DNA of 64,000 nucleotides from Falsibacillus pallidus (GTDB lineage Bacteria; Bacillota; Bacilli; Bacillales; DSM-25281): assembly GCF_003350505.1 (NCBI RefSeq), contig NZ_QQAY01000003.1, positions 310,001 to 374,000 of the forward strand, written 5' to 3'. Under the pieces are notes generated by a model. It saw only the letters and a list, made by a program, of their open reading frames with translations. It ran no database searches and had not been told where the DNA came from. Positions 10,316 through 20,337 of this stretch are shown here, piece after piece (position 1 is the first letter of the stretch; the number at the start of each line of letters is the position of its first letter). The position numbers and the translations under genes were made by a program.

Positions 10316-10624
10316 ATGCCATTTTTAGTAGTCATCATCGTATTGTCACTTTCATTTTATATATACTACAAGGTGAAATACGTTCGGAGCAGCCTGCCAA
10401 TGGAGAGAAAAACCCTTTCAGGCAAATCAAGCATTGCATTGGGGCTTTTTGTCGGCCTGTTTGGCGTCAACCAGCTGTTCCTGTATCATTCTACAACAAC
10501 TTATATCGTCGCAGCCCTTTTTATAATCGTTGGGGCACTCAGTATCTGGGCCGGCTTCAAATCCTATCGTTTCTATCTTCCATACGCAATCAAAGAAATG
10601 GAAGAAGTAGAGAAGCAGGGATAA
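10316..10624 (+). CDS. ytpI: YtpI-like small membrane protein
   Basis: The 102 residues have an N-terminal hydrophobic helix (VVIIVLSLSFYIYY), a basic loop, two further membrane segments (IALGLFVGLFGVNQLFLY, YIVAALFIIVGALSIWAGF) and an acidic/basic tail. The ATG at 10316 follows GGAGGAAAAATC. It occupies the conserved slot between nrnA and ytoI and ends at a clear terminator. Function is unknown in the whole family. Confidence 0.83.
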   Translation: MPFLVVIIVLSLSFYIYYKVKYVRSSLPMERKTLSGKSSIALGLFVGLFGVNQLFLYHSTTTYIVAALFIIVGALSIWAGFKSYRFYLPYAIKEMEEVEKQG

Positions 10625-10648
10625 TTTACCCCATTCATTAATTGAACT

Positions 10649-10673
10649 GAACCGATTCCACAAGAATCGGTTC
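10649..10673 (+). terminator. terminator after ytpI
   Basis: GAACCGATT / AATCGGTTC with a seven-base loop, followed by a T-run of seven or more on the plus strand. Confidence 0.88.
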
Positions 10674-10683
10674 TTTTTTTCCC

Positions 10684-11991
10684 TTATCTGTCTATCAATT
10701 GGCACATCATCAGCGCTTTTCCAACAAGCACACCTTCATGGAAGACTTCGACATCGACCTTCCCGAATTTCCTGCCTACTTCCAACACTTTCGGCCTGAT
10801 TTCAATGAGGCTTTCCATTTGCACAGGTTTGATAAAATAAATCGTCATATTTTCAACGACCAGATCGCCTTTTTTGAAATTTTTCAATGACCTGTTTGCA
10901 GCTTCCGTCACAATAGTGGTAAAAACCCCATATGAAATGGTGCCAAGCTGATTGGTCATCTGCGGACTTACCTCAAAAGTGAAGGTACCATTCAACGTTT
11001 CTGAAACCGTAAGCCGGTCCGTCATAATATCGTCGATTGTCTCGCCGACTTGCGGCTGCCTCTGAATCATCTGCAGGGCTTTTAAGACATCCTGACGGCT
11101 GATGATTCCCTGCAGGCGGTTTTGTTCATTGACCGCTGGAAGGACCTCAATCCCTTCCCAGATCATCATGTGGGCCGCGGAAGCTACACTAGTTTTGGCA
11201 CCTACTGTAATGGGATTCTTGGTCATTAATTTTTCGATGCCTGCATTCATTTCCTGCCCAATGATATCTTTGGAAGTAATCATCCCCTGGATTTTCATGC
11301 TTTGATCTACGACAGGAAATCGGCTGTGTCCCGTTTCCTTGTTTTTTTGATGCCATATCTCTACTGAATCGCCCGTTTTTAAATAAATCGTCTGTTCAAG
11401 CGGCGTCAATATATCTTCAACAAAAACGATATCTTTTTTGATCAGCTGATCATAAATGGCCCTGTTGATCATGGTAGCAACCGTAAACGTATCGTAGCTC
11501 GTTGAAATAATCGGAAGCTCCAGTTCATCTGCAAGCTTTTTGACGTGGTCTTCTGTATCGAATCCACCGGTGATCAATACAGCTGCGCCTGCTCTTAGTG
11601 CCTGTTCATGCGCCTTGATCCTGTTCCCAACAATTAGCAGGTTGCCTGCCCCGGTGTATCTCATCATTGCTTCGAGCTGCATGGCGCCGATGACGAACTT
11701 CGTCAACGTTTTATGAAGTCCATCCCTTCCGCCCAAAACTTGTCCATCAATGATATTGACCACTTCGGCAAAAGTCAGCTTCTCAATATTTTCTTTCTTT
11801 TTCCGTTCAATCCTGATGGTCCCCACACGTTCGATCGTGCTGACGTACCCTTTATTCTCAGCGTCCTTAATGGCCCTGTAGGCAGTTCCTTCACTGACGT
11901 TCATGGCTCTCGCAATCTGCCTGACGGAAATCTTTTCGCCGACAGGAAGCTCATCTATGTACTGTAAAATCTGTTCATGCTTTGTAGCCAA
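10684..11991 (-). CDS. ytoI: YtoI: HTH-DRTGG-CBS-hotdog multidomain protein
   Basis: Probable metabolite-sensing cytosolic protein. Domain order: winged helix-turn-helix (1-65, ISVRQIARAMNVSEGTAYRAIKDAENKGYV), DRTGG domain (~80-185), a CBS pair (~190-310, two xxGIISRQD/MITSKDI-type ends), and a C-terminal hotdog thioesterase-like domain (~320-435, GTISYGVFTTIV). The 435 residues match the family. The likely start is a TTG at 11989-11991 behind AAAGGGTGA, giving the conserved MATKHEQIL N-terminus; a GTG three codons earlier is part of the ribosome-binding site. CBS and DRTGG suggest adenine nucleotide control of an acyl-CoA binding or hydrolysing domain, but no activity is proven. Confidence 0.88.
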   Translation of the reverse strand: MATKHEQILQYIDELPVGEKISVRQIARAMNVSEGTAYRAIKDAENKGYVSTIERVGTIRIERKKKENIEKLTFAEVVNIIDGQVLGGRDGLHKTLTKFVIGAMQLEAMMRYTGAGNLLIVGNRIKAHEQALRAGAAVLITGGFDTEDHVKKLADELELPIISTSYDTFTVATMINRAIYDQLIKKDIVFVEDILTPLEQTIYLKTGDSVEIWHQKNKETGHSRFPVVDQSMKIQGMITSKDIIGQEMNAGIEKLMTKNPITVGAKTSVASAAHMMIWEGIEVLPAVNEQNRLQGIISRQDVLKALQMIQRQPQVGETIDDIMTDRLTVSETLNGTFTFEVSPQMTNQLGTISYGVFTTIVTEAANRSLKNFKKGDLVVENMTIYFIKPVQMESLIEIRPKVLEVGRKFGKVDVEVFHEGVLVGKALMMCQLIDR

Positions 11992-12071
11992 GCTTTTCAC
12001 CCTTTTCTATCTGGACCTCTCTATTATCATTATTATAAGTTGAAAAGCTTGGATATTCAATTTCTGCACCA

Positions 12072-12311
12072 TTAATGAGCGCGCATTTTACGCTTATCCT
12101 CTTTATTCGTTTTTGCATTAACCCATGATTTATTCTTTTTAGGCGAATATAATAGGGCAGACAGATTTCCCAAGATGACGAAAAGTGCAAACACAGCCCA
12201 TGCCAAAGTAAAGATCCCTTCCATCCCGCCGCTGTGAAAATCAAGATTCGGCAGACCATAATACAATAGCAGTCCGCTCAATAGCAGACACAATAGATAC
12301 CTTTGTTTCAT
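12072..12311 (-). CDS. small membrane protein, unknown function
   Basis: Not recognised as a named family. The 79-residue product has an N-terminal hydrophobic segment (LLCLLLSGLLLYYGL, which could be a signal anchor), a second membrane helix (GIFTLAWAVFALFVILGNLSALL), and a strongly basic tail. The ATG has a strong GGGGGAAG ribosome-binding site. It lies alone between ytkL and ytoI on the same strand, after the ytkL terminator. Probably a two-helix membrane protein. Confidence 0.7.
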   Translation of the reverse strand: MKQRYLLCLLLSGLLLYYGLPNLDFHSGGMEGIFTLAWAVFALFVILGNLSALLYSPKKNKSWVNAKTNKEDKRKMRAH

Positions 12312-12410
12312 TTCTCTTCCCCCTTTTTATAGCTTGTTCTATTCTATGCAGGGGGTGATGAAGAAATACGAGAAGAGGCATTGCTGCTTTGTGTTCCCGG
12401 AATGGAAAAA

Positions 12411-12442
12411 GGCATCATCCTCTTCATCAGAAGGTTGATGCC
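12411..12442. terminator. terminator after ytkL
   Basis: GGCATCA / TGATGCC inverted repeat flanked by A-run and T-run on both sides, so it can act in both directions. It follows the ytkL stop codon. Confidence 0.7.
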
Positions 12443-12461
12443 CTTTTTCATGATTAACCTA

Positions 12462-13142
12462 TTATAATTCGATTACATCGCCAGGCTTCATCACTTTGCC
12501 GTTTTGATCTTTAAGCATTTCCACAAAACGATGCGGATCCTGCTTGATTGGAGGGAATGTATCGTAATGAATTGGAACAACCACTTTTGCCTGCAGAAGC
12601 TCTGCCGCATAAGCAGCATCCTCCGGGCCCATTGTGAAGTTATCCCCAATCGGAAGGAATGCCGCATCAATAGGGTGACGGTCCCCGATCAGCTTCATAT
12701 CCGAGAATAAGCCTGTATCTCCCGCGTGGTAGATCGTTTTGCCTTCAGCTGTGAATAACACTCCTGCAGGCATTCCCATGTAGATAATTTCTTTGTTTTC
12801 AGTCACATAGCCGGAACCATGGAAGGCTTGAGTCAATTTGACTTTCCCAAAATCAAATTGGAAGGAGCCTCCAATATGCATCGGATGGGTATTCAATCCT
12901 TGGAACCCAAGGTAGACAGCAAGTTCGTTCGGTGCAATGACCAGTGCATTGCTTTTTTTGGCAAGCTCAATCGTATCCCCTACATGGTCGCCATGGCCAT
13001 GAGTCAGGATGATCACGTCCGGATTCTCATTTTCAACCTTGAGGTCCGTCAGTTCATTGCCGTTGATGAATGGATCAAATAAGATGGTTTTACCGCCTGT
13101 TTCTACTTTTAAGACTGAATGTCCATGATATGAAACTTTCAC
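12462..13142 (-). CDS. ytkL: metal-dependent hydrolase, UPF0173 (YtkL)
   Basis: Metallo-beta-lactamase-fold hydrolase of unknown substrate. The 226 residues show the first metal ligand region YHGHSVLK, the canonical HGHGDHVGD motif, [12 protein letters not shown], and a late histidine in PIHYDTFPP. The GTG at 13140-13142 sits eight nt after AGGAG and yields the conserved MKVSYHGHS start. A GTG three codons upstream overlaps that site. It is a single gene with its own terminator. Confidence 0.9.
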   Translation of the reverse strand: MKVSYHGHSVLKVETGGKTILFDPFINGNELTDLKVENENPDVIILTHGHGDHVGDTIELAKKSNALVIAPNELAVYLGFQGLNTHPMHIGGSFQFDFGKVKLTQAFHGSGYVTENKEIIYMGMPAGVLFTAEGKTIYHAGDTGLFSDMKLIGDRHPIDAAFLPIGDNFTMGPEDAAYAAELLQAKVVVPIHYDTFPPIKQDPHRFVEMLKDQNGKVMKPGDVIEL

Positions 13143-13365
13143 TGTAACCACTCCTAATCATTTGATTTCATGTTTTTATTCAAAAGGCCATTGATGAAAG
13201 GATTGCCTGCCTTTCCATACTCATATTTTATCTTATGGATTTTTGAATGTCTAAAGATAGGAACGCATGGATGTTCTATTCAGATTTGTTTAACAGTTTA
13301 CATCCAAAATAATTGTTGGTACTCTTTTTTATGAAGACACTCATCCTATTTTGGGAGGAATACAT

Positions 13366-14463
13366 ATGAATAATAGACTGCAGAAATTTATGGATTGGAT
13401 GAAGCAGGCAGGCGTTGATGCTTCTTTCATCACTTCAAAGGAAAATGTATTTTATTTAAGCGGTTTCAGGAGCGAACCTCATGAAAGGCTTCTTGGGGTC
13501 CTTGTTTTCCAAGATAAAGACCCGATTCTTGTATGTCCTGCATTGGATAAAGAGGATGCTAAAAATGCCGGATGGAATCATGAAATCATCGCCCACAGCG
13601 ACACAGACCGTCCTTGGGACCTCATTGAAAACAGAGTGAATGAATTGTTCGACCAAATCAACGTTTGGGCAGTGGAAAAAGAACATATGAATGTAGAGAG
13701 ATTCGAAGAGCTTCAAAGCCGCTACCCTGGATCACAATTGGTCTCAGCAGAAGAAAAGATGAAAGTCCTTCGTCTGATCAAAGATGAACAGGAACTTGAG
13801 ATTTTAAGAAAAGCTGCTGAATTTGCGGATTATGCGGTTAAACTCGGCGTGGAGGAAATTGCAGAAGGCACTTCTGAAATGGAAATCATCGCAAAAATCG
13901 AGTATGAATTGAAGAAAAAAGGGATTTCCGAAATGTCCTTTTCCACGATGGTCCTGACAGGGAAAAATGGAGCTTCTCCACATGGAAACCCTGGAAGCAC
14001 AAAAATCCAAAAAGGCGATCTTGTCTTATTTGACCTAGGAGTGGTCTTGGATGGATACTGCTCTGACATTACGAGGACTGTAGCTTACGGAGAGCTGAAC
14101 GACAAGCAGCTTGAGATCTATAATACTGTGCTTAAAGCACAGCTGGCAGCTGTGGAAGCAGTGAAGCCTGGAGTCAAGGTAAGTGAGCTTGACAGGATTG
14201 CACGTAAAACGATTGAAGATGCAGGGTACGGGGAGTATTTCCCACACCGTCTTGGCCACGGCCTTGGAATAAGCGTCCATGAGTATCCGGATATCAAAGA
14301 AACGAATGACCTCGTCCTTGAAGAAGGAATGGTATTCACCATCGAGCCCGGAATCTACGTGCCGAATGTGGCAGGCGTGAGGATTGAAGATGACATCCTC
14401 GTCACAAAAGACGGGTATGAATTGTTTACGAAATTCCCTAAAGAACTGCAATATGTAAAATAA
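13366..14463 (+). CDS. M24-family Xaa-Pro peptidase
   Basis: Predicted cytosolic aminopeptidase P/prolidase. Residues 1-~130 form the creatinase N-terminal domain, and ~135-360 the pita-bread metallopeptidase domain. Metal ligands are visible in order: FDLGVVLDGYCSDITRT (two Asp), HRLGHGLGISVHEYP (His), EEGMVFTIEPGIY (Glu) and VRIEDDILVT (Glu). The ATG at 13366 follows GGGAGGAATACAT. At 365 residues it resembles B. subtilis PapA/PapB-type dipeptidases (closest in memory to YkvY). It is transcribed toward ald with a shared bidirectional terminator. Confidence 0.9.
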   Translation: MNNRLQKFMDWMKQAGVDASFITSKENVFYLSGFRSEPHERLLGVLVFQDKDPILVCPALDKEDAKNAGWNHEIIAHSDTDRPWDLIENRVNELFDQINVWAVEKEHMNVERFEELQSRYPGSQLVSAEEKMKVLRLIKDEQELEILRKAAEFADYAVKLGVEEIAEGTSEMEIIAKIEYELKKKGISEMSFSTMVLTGKNGASPHGNPGSTKIQKGDLVLFDLGVVLDGYCSDITRTVAYGELNDKQLEIYNTVLKAQLAAVEAVKPGVKVSELDRIARKTIEDAGYGEYFPHRLGHGLGISVHEYPDIKETNDLVLEEGMVFTIEPGIYVPNVAGVRIEDDILVTKDGYELFTKFPKELQYVK

Positions 14464-14487
14464 GTGTTATAAAAAAGGCAATAAAAA

Positions 14488-14510
14488 CAGGCTGGAACTT
14501 GTCCAGCCTG
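14488..14510. terminator. bidirectional terminator between M24 peptidase gene and ald
   Basis: CAGGCTGGA / TCCAGCCTG with a five-base loop, flanked by an A-run on the left and seven Ts on the right. It serves both convergent genes. Confidence 0.88.
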
Positions 14511-14525
14511 TTTTTTTGCCAGTAT

Positions 14526-15644
14526 TTATCTTTCAAGCAATGATTTTGCATCGGAATAGTCTACTCCATGTGCTTCTGCAACTGCTTTGAATGTTACATA
14601 TCCATCAAGAGTATTGATTCCTTTAAGCAATGCTTCATTATCAAGGCAAGCTTTTTCGTAGCCTTTGTTTGCAATTTGAACTGCATAAGGAACTGTTACG
14701 TTTGTCAACGCCATTGTAGATGTACGCGGGACCGCACCAGGCATGTTGGCAACTGCATAGTGTACGACGCCATGCTTCGAATAAGTAGGATCGTCATGTG
14801 TAGTGATGCGATCCGTTGTTTCGAAAATACCGCCTTGGTCAATCGCGATATCCACTACGACAGAACCGTCGCTCATGGATTTGATCATATCTTCTGTAAC
14901 AAGCTTAGGCGCTTTTGCTCCAGGGATCAACACAGCACCGATGACAAGGTCTGATTCTTTAACAGCCTCTGCAATGTTAAGAGGGTTGGAAATCAAAGTA
15001 GTTACATCGCTTCCGAAGATATCATCCAATTGGCGCAGACGCTCAGGGTTCAAGTCGATGATTGTAACTTGTGCACCAAGACCGATTGCCATCTTCGCAG
15101 CGTTTGTACCAGCAACTCCTCCTCCGATGATTGTTACGCGGCCACGGTGAACACCTGGCACGCCGGAAAGAAGGATACCTTTTCCTCCATGGATTTTCTC
15201 AAGGAACTGAGCACCGATTTGAGAAGCCATGCGTCCAGCCACTTCACTCATAGGAGTCAATAATGGCAGGGAGCCGTTAGGAAGCTGTACTGTTTCATAG
15301 GCGATTCCGACCACTTTATTGTCGACAAGAGCTTTCGTCAACTCAGGCTCTGGAGCAAGGTGAAGATATGTAAACAAAATCAGCCCTTCACGGAAGTAAT
15401 TGTATTCGGATGGAAGCGGTTCCTTAACTTTCATGACCATTTCCATATCCCATGCTTCCGGTGCAGAACCTACAATCTTGGCACCTGCTTGCAGATAATC
15501 TTCGTCTGTAAAGGCAGATCCGAGACCTGCTCCTGTTTCGATATAAACTTCATGGCCGTTGTTGACTAAATGAACAACTCCAGCTGGTGTCATTGCTACA
15601 CGATTTTCGTTGTTTTTTATTTCTTTAGGTACACCAATACGCAT
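14526..15644 (-). CDS. ald: alanine dehydrogenase
   Basis: NAD-dependent interconversion of L-alanine and pyruvate plus ammonium, important for alanine use and sporulation in bacilli. The 372 residues begin [20 protein letters not shown]. They include FTYLHLAP in the substrate domain, the Rossmann motif [20 protein letters not shown] near residue 170, and [13 protein letters not shown]. The ATG follows TAGGAGGTATGTGGT. B. subtilis has the adeR activator beside ald. Here the divergent neighbour is an NCS1 permease instead and no AdeR gene is present in the window. Confidence 0.97.
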   Translation of the reverse strand: MRIGVPKEIKNNENRVAMTPAGVVHLVNNGHEVYIETGAGLGSAFTDEDYLQAGAKIVGSAPEAWDMEMVMKVKEPLPSEYNYFREGLILFTYLHLAPEPELTKALVDNKVVGIAYETVQLPNGSLPLLTPMSEVAGRMASQIGAQFLEKIHGGKGILLSGVPGVHRGRVTIIGGGVAGTNAAKMAIGLGAQVTIIDLNPERLRQLDDIFGSDVTTLISNPLNIAEAVKESDLVIGAVLIPGAKAPKLVTEDMIKSMSDGSVVVDIAIDQGGIFETTDRITTHDDPTYSKHGVVHYAVANMPGAVPRTSTMALTNVTVPYAVQIANKGYEKACLDNEALLKGINTLDGYVTFKAVAEAHGVDYSDAKSLLER

Positions 15645-15921
15645 ACCACATACCTCCTAAATTCGAATTCTTTAGTGTGACATGTTCAAATACTTATTTA
15701 ATATAACATTATAAATGAGTATTTGCGAAGCATTATTAATCATATTTTTCGCCGAAAAAAGTATTTTGAAAACACTTACATTTTAGAAAAAATAATCGGA
15801 CTCATTATACTAGTATTTCCGCTCATTTCATCTTTTATAATTTAAACATTCGAATATTTCAATCCTGCGGGCTTTTCGCTAAAATGATACAGTAGCCTTT
15901 ATGAGAAAGAAGGAAATCAAC

Positions 15922-17259
15922 TTGCAGACTGCTAAATTAGATAAACTGGAACGCATCGGTCTTGAATCCGTTCCGACAGAACTTAAAACGTCCAATTGGT
16001 TCGATTACTTTATCATTCAATTATCCTTTTCCGTAAACTCAGGAAATTTCATTGTTCCCGCCCTTGCGGTACTTGACGGGAGGCTCCCCATTTTCTGGGC
16101 TATCGCTTCCACTTTTTCAGGCGCTGCACTGGCATTTCTTTTTGTGTCCCTCCTTTCACTGCCCGGAGCTAAGTACGGATTGCCTGCGCAATATGCCATC
16201 CGCTCCATTTTAGGAACAAAGGTTGCGCGGTACCTATCATCTCCCATCAGGTCCCTCACTTCCCTTTATTGGTTCAGCGTGCAAACGATCAGCGGGACCA
16301 TTGTCATCACTGAAATGGCAAAGGATTATTTTGAGATTACGCTTCCCTTTATGCCCATCGCCATCATCCTTGCTGTCATTATGACTGTTCTGGCACTGGT
16401 GGGCTTTGATGCTGTGAAAAAAGCGACGAAGTATTTTATGCCGATTCTCATCATTGGCCAAATCATCCTGCTTTATATATTCATTAAAGAGGGGGCACCT
16501 TCTTCCGCCATCCATGAGACGGGGAGATTCTCAGCCTCCTCCTTTTTCTTTTTTTCAAGTCTTGCATTTGTTCAATACGTGTCAGGTGTGAGTGCTTCAT
16601 CCGATGTGACCCGCTACGCTAAAAGTACAAGACATGGAGCAATCGGCCTTTTCGCAGGGAATGCCATTGGCTTCTTCATGACTGCATTATTGGGGGCCCT
16701 TTCAGCCGGACTTACGAAAAACCTGAACCCATTCGTTTCAGGGAGTGCTCTTTCAGGTTCAATGTTTGTGACAATCATACTTTTGGTTTGTGCACTGGTA
16801 TCGATGATTTCCATCAACTTGAGCAATGCTTATACCGGGGGATTCAGTCTACTGAATGCCGTCCCTTCATTGGGAAGGATCCGAAGCTCCATTGTGTTTG
16901 GTTCGTTTGCCATCTTGTTAAGCTGCTTCCCGGGGCTGGTTGAAAATGCTAAGGAATATATCAGTTACCTAGGTGCATTGATCATACCGATTTCTGCTGT
17001 CATCATTGCTGATTTCTGTTTTTTTAAGAAGCTTGAGCTGACAGAGGATGATCTCATTTCGATTGCATCGGGTTCATTCCGGTATAATTTTAAGGGTCTG
17101 TGGATTATTTTATTATCAGCTGTTCTTTATCTGTTTTTGCCTGAGAAGTGGTCCCCTGGATTTCTTGTGTTTGTTTTTTCATTCCTCTTTTATTTCTCGA
17201 TAAAAAGCATTGGGAAAAGTCCAACCGTAAGTACCACCAATCATAATCTGCAGCAATAA
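15922..17259 (+). CDS. NCS1-family purine/cytosine-type permease
   Basis: Predicted proton- or sodium-coupled transporter of a nucleobase or related compound. The ~445 residues contain about twelve hydrophobic segments. Near the N-terminus WFDYFIIQLSFSVNSGNFIVPA matches the NCS1 helix-1 region, and SNAYTGGFSLLN is typical of the later broken helix. A TTG at 15922, eight nt after AAGGAA, is the best start. An ATG 21 nt upstream has no ribosome-binding site. It is divergent from ald across ~280 bp. The substrate cannot be read from sequence; cytosine, purines or allantoin are possible. Confidence 0.82.
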   Translation: MQTAKLDKLERIGLESVPTELKTSNWFDYFIIQLSFSVNSGNFIVPALAVLDGRLPIFWAIASTFSGAALAFLFVSLLSLPGAKYGLPAQYAIRSILGTKVARYLSSPIRSLTSLYWFSVQTISGTIVITEMAKDYFEITLPFMPIAIILAVIMTVLALVGFDAVKKATKYFMPILIIGQIILLYIFIKEGAPSSAIHETGRFSASSFFFFSSLAFVQYVSGVSASSDVTRYAKSTRHGAIGLFAGNAIGFFMTALLGALSAGLTKNLNPFVSGSALSGSMFVTIILLVCALVSMISINLSNAYTGGFSLLNAVPSLGRIRSSIVFGSFAILLSCFPGLVENAKEYISYLGALIIPISAVIIADFCFFKKLELTEDDLISIASGSFRYNFKGLWIILLSAVLYLFLPEKWSPGFLVFVFSFLFYFSIKSIGKSPTVSTTNHNLQQ

Positions 17260-17260
17260 A

Positions 17261-17287
17261 AAATGGCCGCTTAATCTGCGGCCATTT
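17261..17287. terminator. bidirectional terminator, permease gene / small acidic protein gene
   Basis: AAATGGCCGC / GCGGCCATTT with a seven-base loop between convergent genes. Confidence 0.82.
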
Positions 17288-17290
17288 TCA

Positions 17291-17434
17291 TTATTCTGTT
17301 GTTTCGATTTCTTCCTGTTCAGCTGCTTCTTTGTCGAATGTGCCTTCTGAATAGACATTCATGATTTGGCTGCTTACTTCATTCAAACCTTCTTCGTTGT
17401 AATTCATTTCTTCTTTCGGGTCACGTTTACGCAT
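17291..17434 (-). CDS. 47-residue acidic protein, unknown function
   Basis: A short ORF encoding MRKRDPKEEMNYNEEGLNEV... and ending QEEIETTE. It has a strong GGGAGGAATTGAA ribosome-binding site before ATG at 17432-17434 and a bidirectional terminator just beyond its stop. Composition is highly charged with many Glu/Asp, no cysteine and no membrane segment, so a soluble, perhaps partly disordered peptide. It lies between argH and the NCS1 permease gene. I do not recognise the family. The ribosome-binding site and terminator make it a likely real gene. Confidence 0.68.
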   Translation of the reverse strand: MRKRDPKEEMNYNEEGLNEVSSQIMNVYSEGTFDKEAAEQEEIETTE

Positions 17435-17548
17435 TTCAATTCCTCCCATGCTTGTTTACACTGTTAGTATTTGATTGGAATTGATATTTATAACCGTGAA
17501 ATGGATGGAAATGAAAGCCAGGTCTATAATAACTTATTGGTACGCCCC

Positions 17549-18940
17549 TTATTGGGGAACGCTCTCTTTATTCAATGCTTTCTCTGCCTGCTTCAATTGT
17601 AACTTGATCTGTTCGAATCCCGTGCCTCCGTAGGAATTCCTTCTCTTGACAGCTTGTTCCGGAGTTAGGACATCATAAATGTTTTCTTCTATGAGCGGAC
17701 ATGATTCCTTGAATTCTTCCAGATTTACATCACTCAAGAATTTCCCCTCTTCGATGCATTTCAGGACTAGTTTCCCAACGATTTCATGCGCTTCCCTGAA
17801 AGGGATACCTTTTGCTGCCAGATAATCAGCCAACTCGGTTGCATTGGAAAAGTCCTTTTTCACCGTATCCCATAGCCTTTGTACATTGACACTCATCGTA
17901 TCTATCATTCCGGTAAAAACTTTCAATGACGTCCGGATGGTTTTGACAGTATCAAACATCCCTTCCTTATCCTCCTGCATATCCTTGTTGTAGGCCAGAG
18001 GCAGGCCTTTAAGGATCGTCAGCATACCAATAAGATGCCCGTACACCCTTCCTGTTTTTCCTCTGATCAATTCCGCCATGTCGGGATTCTTCTTCTGGGG
18101 CATGATGCTGCTCCCCGTTGAGTATGAATCATGCAATTCTATGAACTGGAATTCCTGGCTCGCCCAGAGAATCACTTCTTCTGCAAACCGGGATAAGTGC
18201 ATGATGAGTATAGAGGAATTGCTTAAAAATTCAATGATAAAATCCCTGTCACTTACTGCGTCCAGGCTATTTTGATATAAATCGCTGAATCCGAGTTTTT
18301 CAGCGGTCATCTGACGGTCAATTGGAAAAGTCGTTCCTGCCAATGCTCCTGCCCCTAATGGAGACAAATCGATTCTTTTCAAGCTGTCCTGATAGCGCTC
18401 CTTATCCCTCTCGAGCATCCAAAAATACGCCATCAAATGGTGGGCGAAAGAGATCGGCTGAGCCCTCTGAAGGTGCGTGTAGCCTGGTGCAATCGTTTCA
18501 ATATGTCCGCTTGCTTTCACCATCAAAACTTCCTGGAAAATCTCGATTTCATTTATGATGGCTTCCACTTGTTTTTTAAGATAAAGATGCATATCGGTCG
18601 CTACCTGATCATTCCGGCTTCTTCCCGTATGCACTTTTCCTCCGACCGGCCCTATTGTCTCAATCAGCATTTTCTCTATATTAAGATGGATGTCTTCGTT
18701 GGCAACATCGTACTGGAGTTCATTTCTTTCTGCTTTTGCTTTTAACGATTTAAGGCCCCCGATAATCTGATCCGCATCATCTTCGGAGATAATCCCGCAT
18801 TCCTTTAACATCTCCACATGGGCGAGGCTCCCTTGAAGGTCCTCCATTACCAGCTCCTGGTCAAAAGAAATGGAAGCGCCGAATTCCTCGATCCAACCCG
18901 CTGCATGATCTTTAAATCTTCCGTTCCAGAGCTTTTTCAT
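17549..18940 (-). CDS. argH: argininosuccinate lyase
   Basis: Cleaves argininosuccinate to arginine and fumarate, the last step of arginine synthesis. The 463 residues begin [20 protein letters not shown] and contain [12 protein letters not shown], the helical core, and the fumarase-superfamily signature [12 protein letters not shown] carrying the mobile catalytic serine loop. The start ATG shares one base with the argG stop (TGATG), so the two genes are translationally coupled. It ends a two-gene operon controlled by the upstream ARG-box promoter. Confidence 0.97.
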   Translation of the reverse strand: MKKLWNGRFKDHAAGWIEEFGASISFDQELVMEDLQGSLAHVEMLKECGIISEDDADQIIGGLKSLKAKAERNELQYDVANEDIHLNIEKMLIETIGPVGGKVHTGRSRNDQVATDMHLYLKKQVEAIINEIEIFQEVLMVKASGHIETIAPGYTHLQRAQPISFAHHLMAYFWMLERDKERYQDSLKRIDLSPLGAGALAGTTFPIDRQMTAEKLGFSDLYQNSLDAVSDRDFIIEFLSNSSILIMHLSRFAEEVILWASQEFQFIELHDSYSTGSSIMPQKKNPDMAELIRGKTGRVYGHLIGMLTILKGLPLAYNKDMQEDKEGMFDTVKTIRTSLKVFTGMIDTMSVNVQRLWDTVKKDFSNATELADYLAAKGIPFREAHEIVGKLVLKCIEEGKFLSDVNLEEFKESCPLIEENIYDVLTPEQAVKRRNSYGGTGFEQIKLQLKQAEKALNKESVPQ

Positions 18941-20145
18941 CACGCGTTCACTTTCCCTTTTTGATGAATGGCACTGTGTACAGTCGTCGGCAGACCCCAT
19001 AATTCAATAAACCCAACGGAAGATTGATGATTAAAGGCATCTTCTTTTGTATAAGTAGCAAGCTTTTCATTATAGAGGGAATAAGGGGATTTGCGCCCTT
19101 CCACAATGGCGTTGCCTTTGAAAAGTTTAACTCGTATGGTACCGGTCACGTATTTTTGTGTTTCATTTAAAAATCCTTTTAAAGCCGGAGTTAATGGAGA
19201 AAACCATAACCCATTGTAAATAAGCTCTGTGATTTTTTGTTCAATGACCGGTTTAAAATGTGCTACTTCTTTCACAAGAGTGATGTCTTCAAGTTCTTTA
19301 TGTGCCTTTAAAAGGGTTGCTGCTGCTGGGCATTCGTATACTTCCCTTGATTTGATCCCTATCAAACGATTCTCGATATGATCGATTCTTCCAACACCAT
19401 GTTTGCCGGCAATCGTATTCAGTTTTGCAATCAATTTTGCCAAACCGAGAGATTCGTTGTTCAATGCTACAGGGACACCTTTTTCAAATTCGATTTCAAT
19501 GAGTTCCGGCTGATCGGGAGTCTTTTCTAAAGCTTGTGTAAGCTCATAAGCCTCTTCGGGAGGAGCAGCCCAAGGATCCTCCAATACACCGCACTCATTG
19601 CTTCTTCCCCAAAGGTTCTGGTCAATGGAGAAAGGATTGTCCAAATTGATAGGGACCGGGATTCCTCTTGATGATGCATAATCAATTTCCTCTTCACGCG
19701 ACCAGCTCCATTCACGAACTGGTGCAAGGACCTCAAGATCAGGATTCAATGCCTTGATTGATACTTCAAATCGCACCTGATCATTCCCTTTACCGGTACA
19801 GCCATGGGCAACTGCTGATGCGCCTTCCTTTTCCGCGACCTCGACGAGCTTCTTGGCGATCAATGGTCTCGATAGGGCAGATATTAATGGATACTTACCT
19901 TCATATAAAGCGTGGGATTGCAGGGCTGTCAATGCAAATTCTTCTGCAAATTCATCTTGTGCATCAATCATATAGCTTTTCTCCGCACCGATTTTCAATG
20001 CTTTGTCTTTGATGAAATCAAGGTCTTTGCCTTCGCCTACATCCAGGCAGCATGCAATGACAGAATATCCTTGCTCCTTAAGCCATTGGATTGCAACAGA
20101 AGTATCCAATCCACCAGAATAGGCCAATACAACCTTTTTACTCAT
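18940..20145 (-). CDS. argG: argininosuccinate synthase
   Basis: Joins citrulline and aspartate using ATP. The 401 residues begin [22 protein letters not shown] with the PP-loop ATP pyrophosphatase motif SGGLDTS, and contain [16 protein letters not shown] and [13 protein letters not shown], diagnostic of the family. The ATG follows an AGGAGCTGG site. Transcription probably starts about 65 nt upstream at a promoter whose -35 overlaps an ARG box, implying repression by ArgR when arginine is plentiful. Confidence 0.97.
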   Translation of the reverse strand: MSKKVVLAYSGGLDTSVAIQWLKEQGYSVIACCLDVGEGKDLDFIKDKALKIGAEKSYMIDAQDEFAEEFALTALQSHALYEGKYPLISALSRPLIAKKLVEVAEKEGASAVAHGCTGKGNDQVRFEVSIKALNPDLEVLAPVREWSWSREEEIDYASSRGIPVPINLDNPFSIDQNLWGRSNECGVLEDPWAAPPEEAYELTQALEKTPDQPELIEIEFEKGVPVALNNESLGLAKLIAKLNTIAGKHGVGRIDHIENRLIGIKSREVYECPAAATLLKAHKELEDITLVKEVAHFKPVIEQKITELIYNGLWFSPLTPALKGFLNETQKYVTGTIRVKLFKGNAIVEGRKSPYSLYNEKLATYTKEDAFNHQSSVGFIELWGLPTTVHSAIHQKGKVNA

Positions 20146-20163
20146 ATATACCAGCTCCTATTA

Positions 20164-20181
20164 TCAGTATAATTATTCATA
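20164..20181 (-). promoter_or_regulatory. possible second ARG box upstream of argG
   Basis: Read on the minus strand this begins TATGAATAATTA, matching the left half of the Bacillus ARG box well and the right half poorly. It sits just upstream of the ribosome-binding site. Weak alone but plausible as the downstream member of a box pair. Confidence 0.35.
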
Positions 20182-20213
20182 ACTATGATTAAATATTACT
20201 TTTGATACCTGAT

Positions 20214-20254
20214 ATACTAACACCATTTTTCTCATCCTTCAATACTTATTCATG
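20214..20254 (-). promoter_or_regulatory. argGH promoter with overlapping ARG box
   Basis: On the minus strand TTGAAG (20237-20242), a 17-bp spacer and TAGTAT (20214-20219) form a promoter. The 18-bp string at 20237-20254, CATGAATAAGTATTGAAG, agrees with the Bacillus ArgR/AhrC box consensus at about 15 of 18 positions and covers the -35 hexamer. Confidence 0.6.
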
Positions 20255-20337
20255 AATTTGTATAATTAATCTCTCTGCCGCTCATATGTTGACCCCTGTC
20301 TAGGGTTATGCTGTAAAATAGAAGGAGAAAGGTGGGA

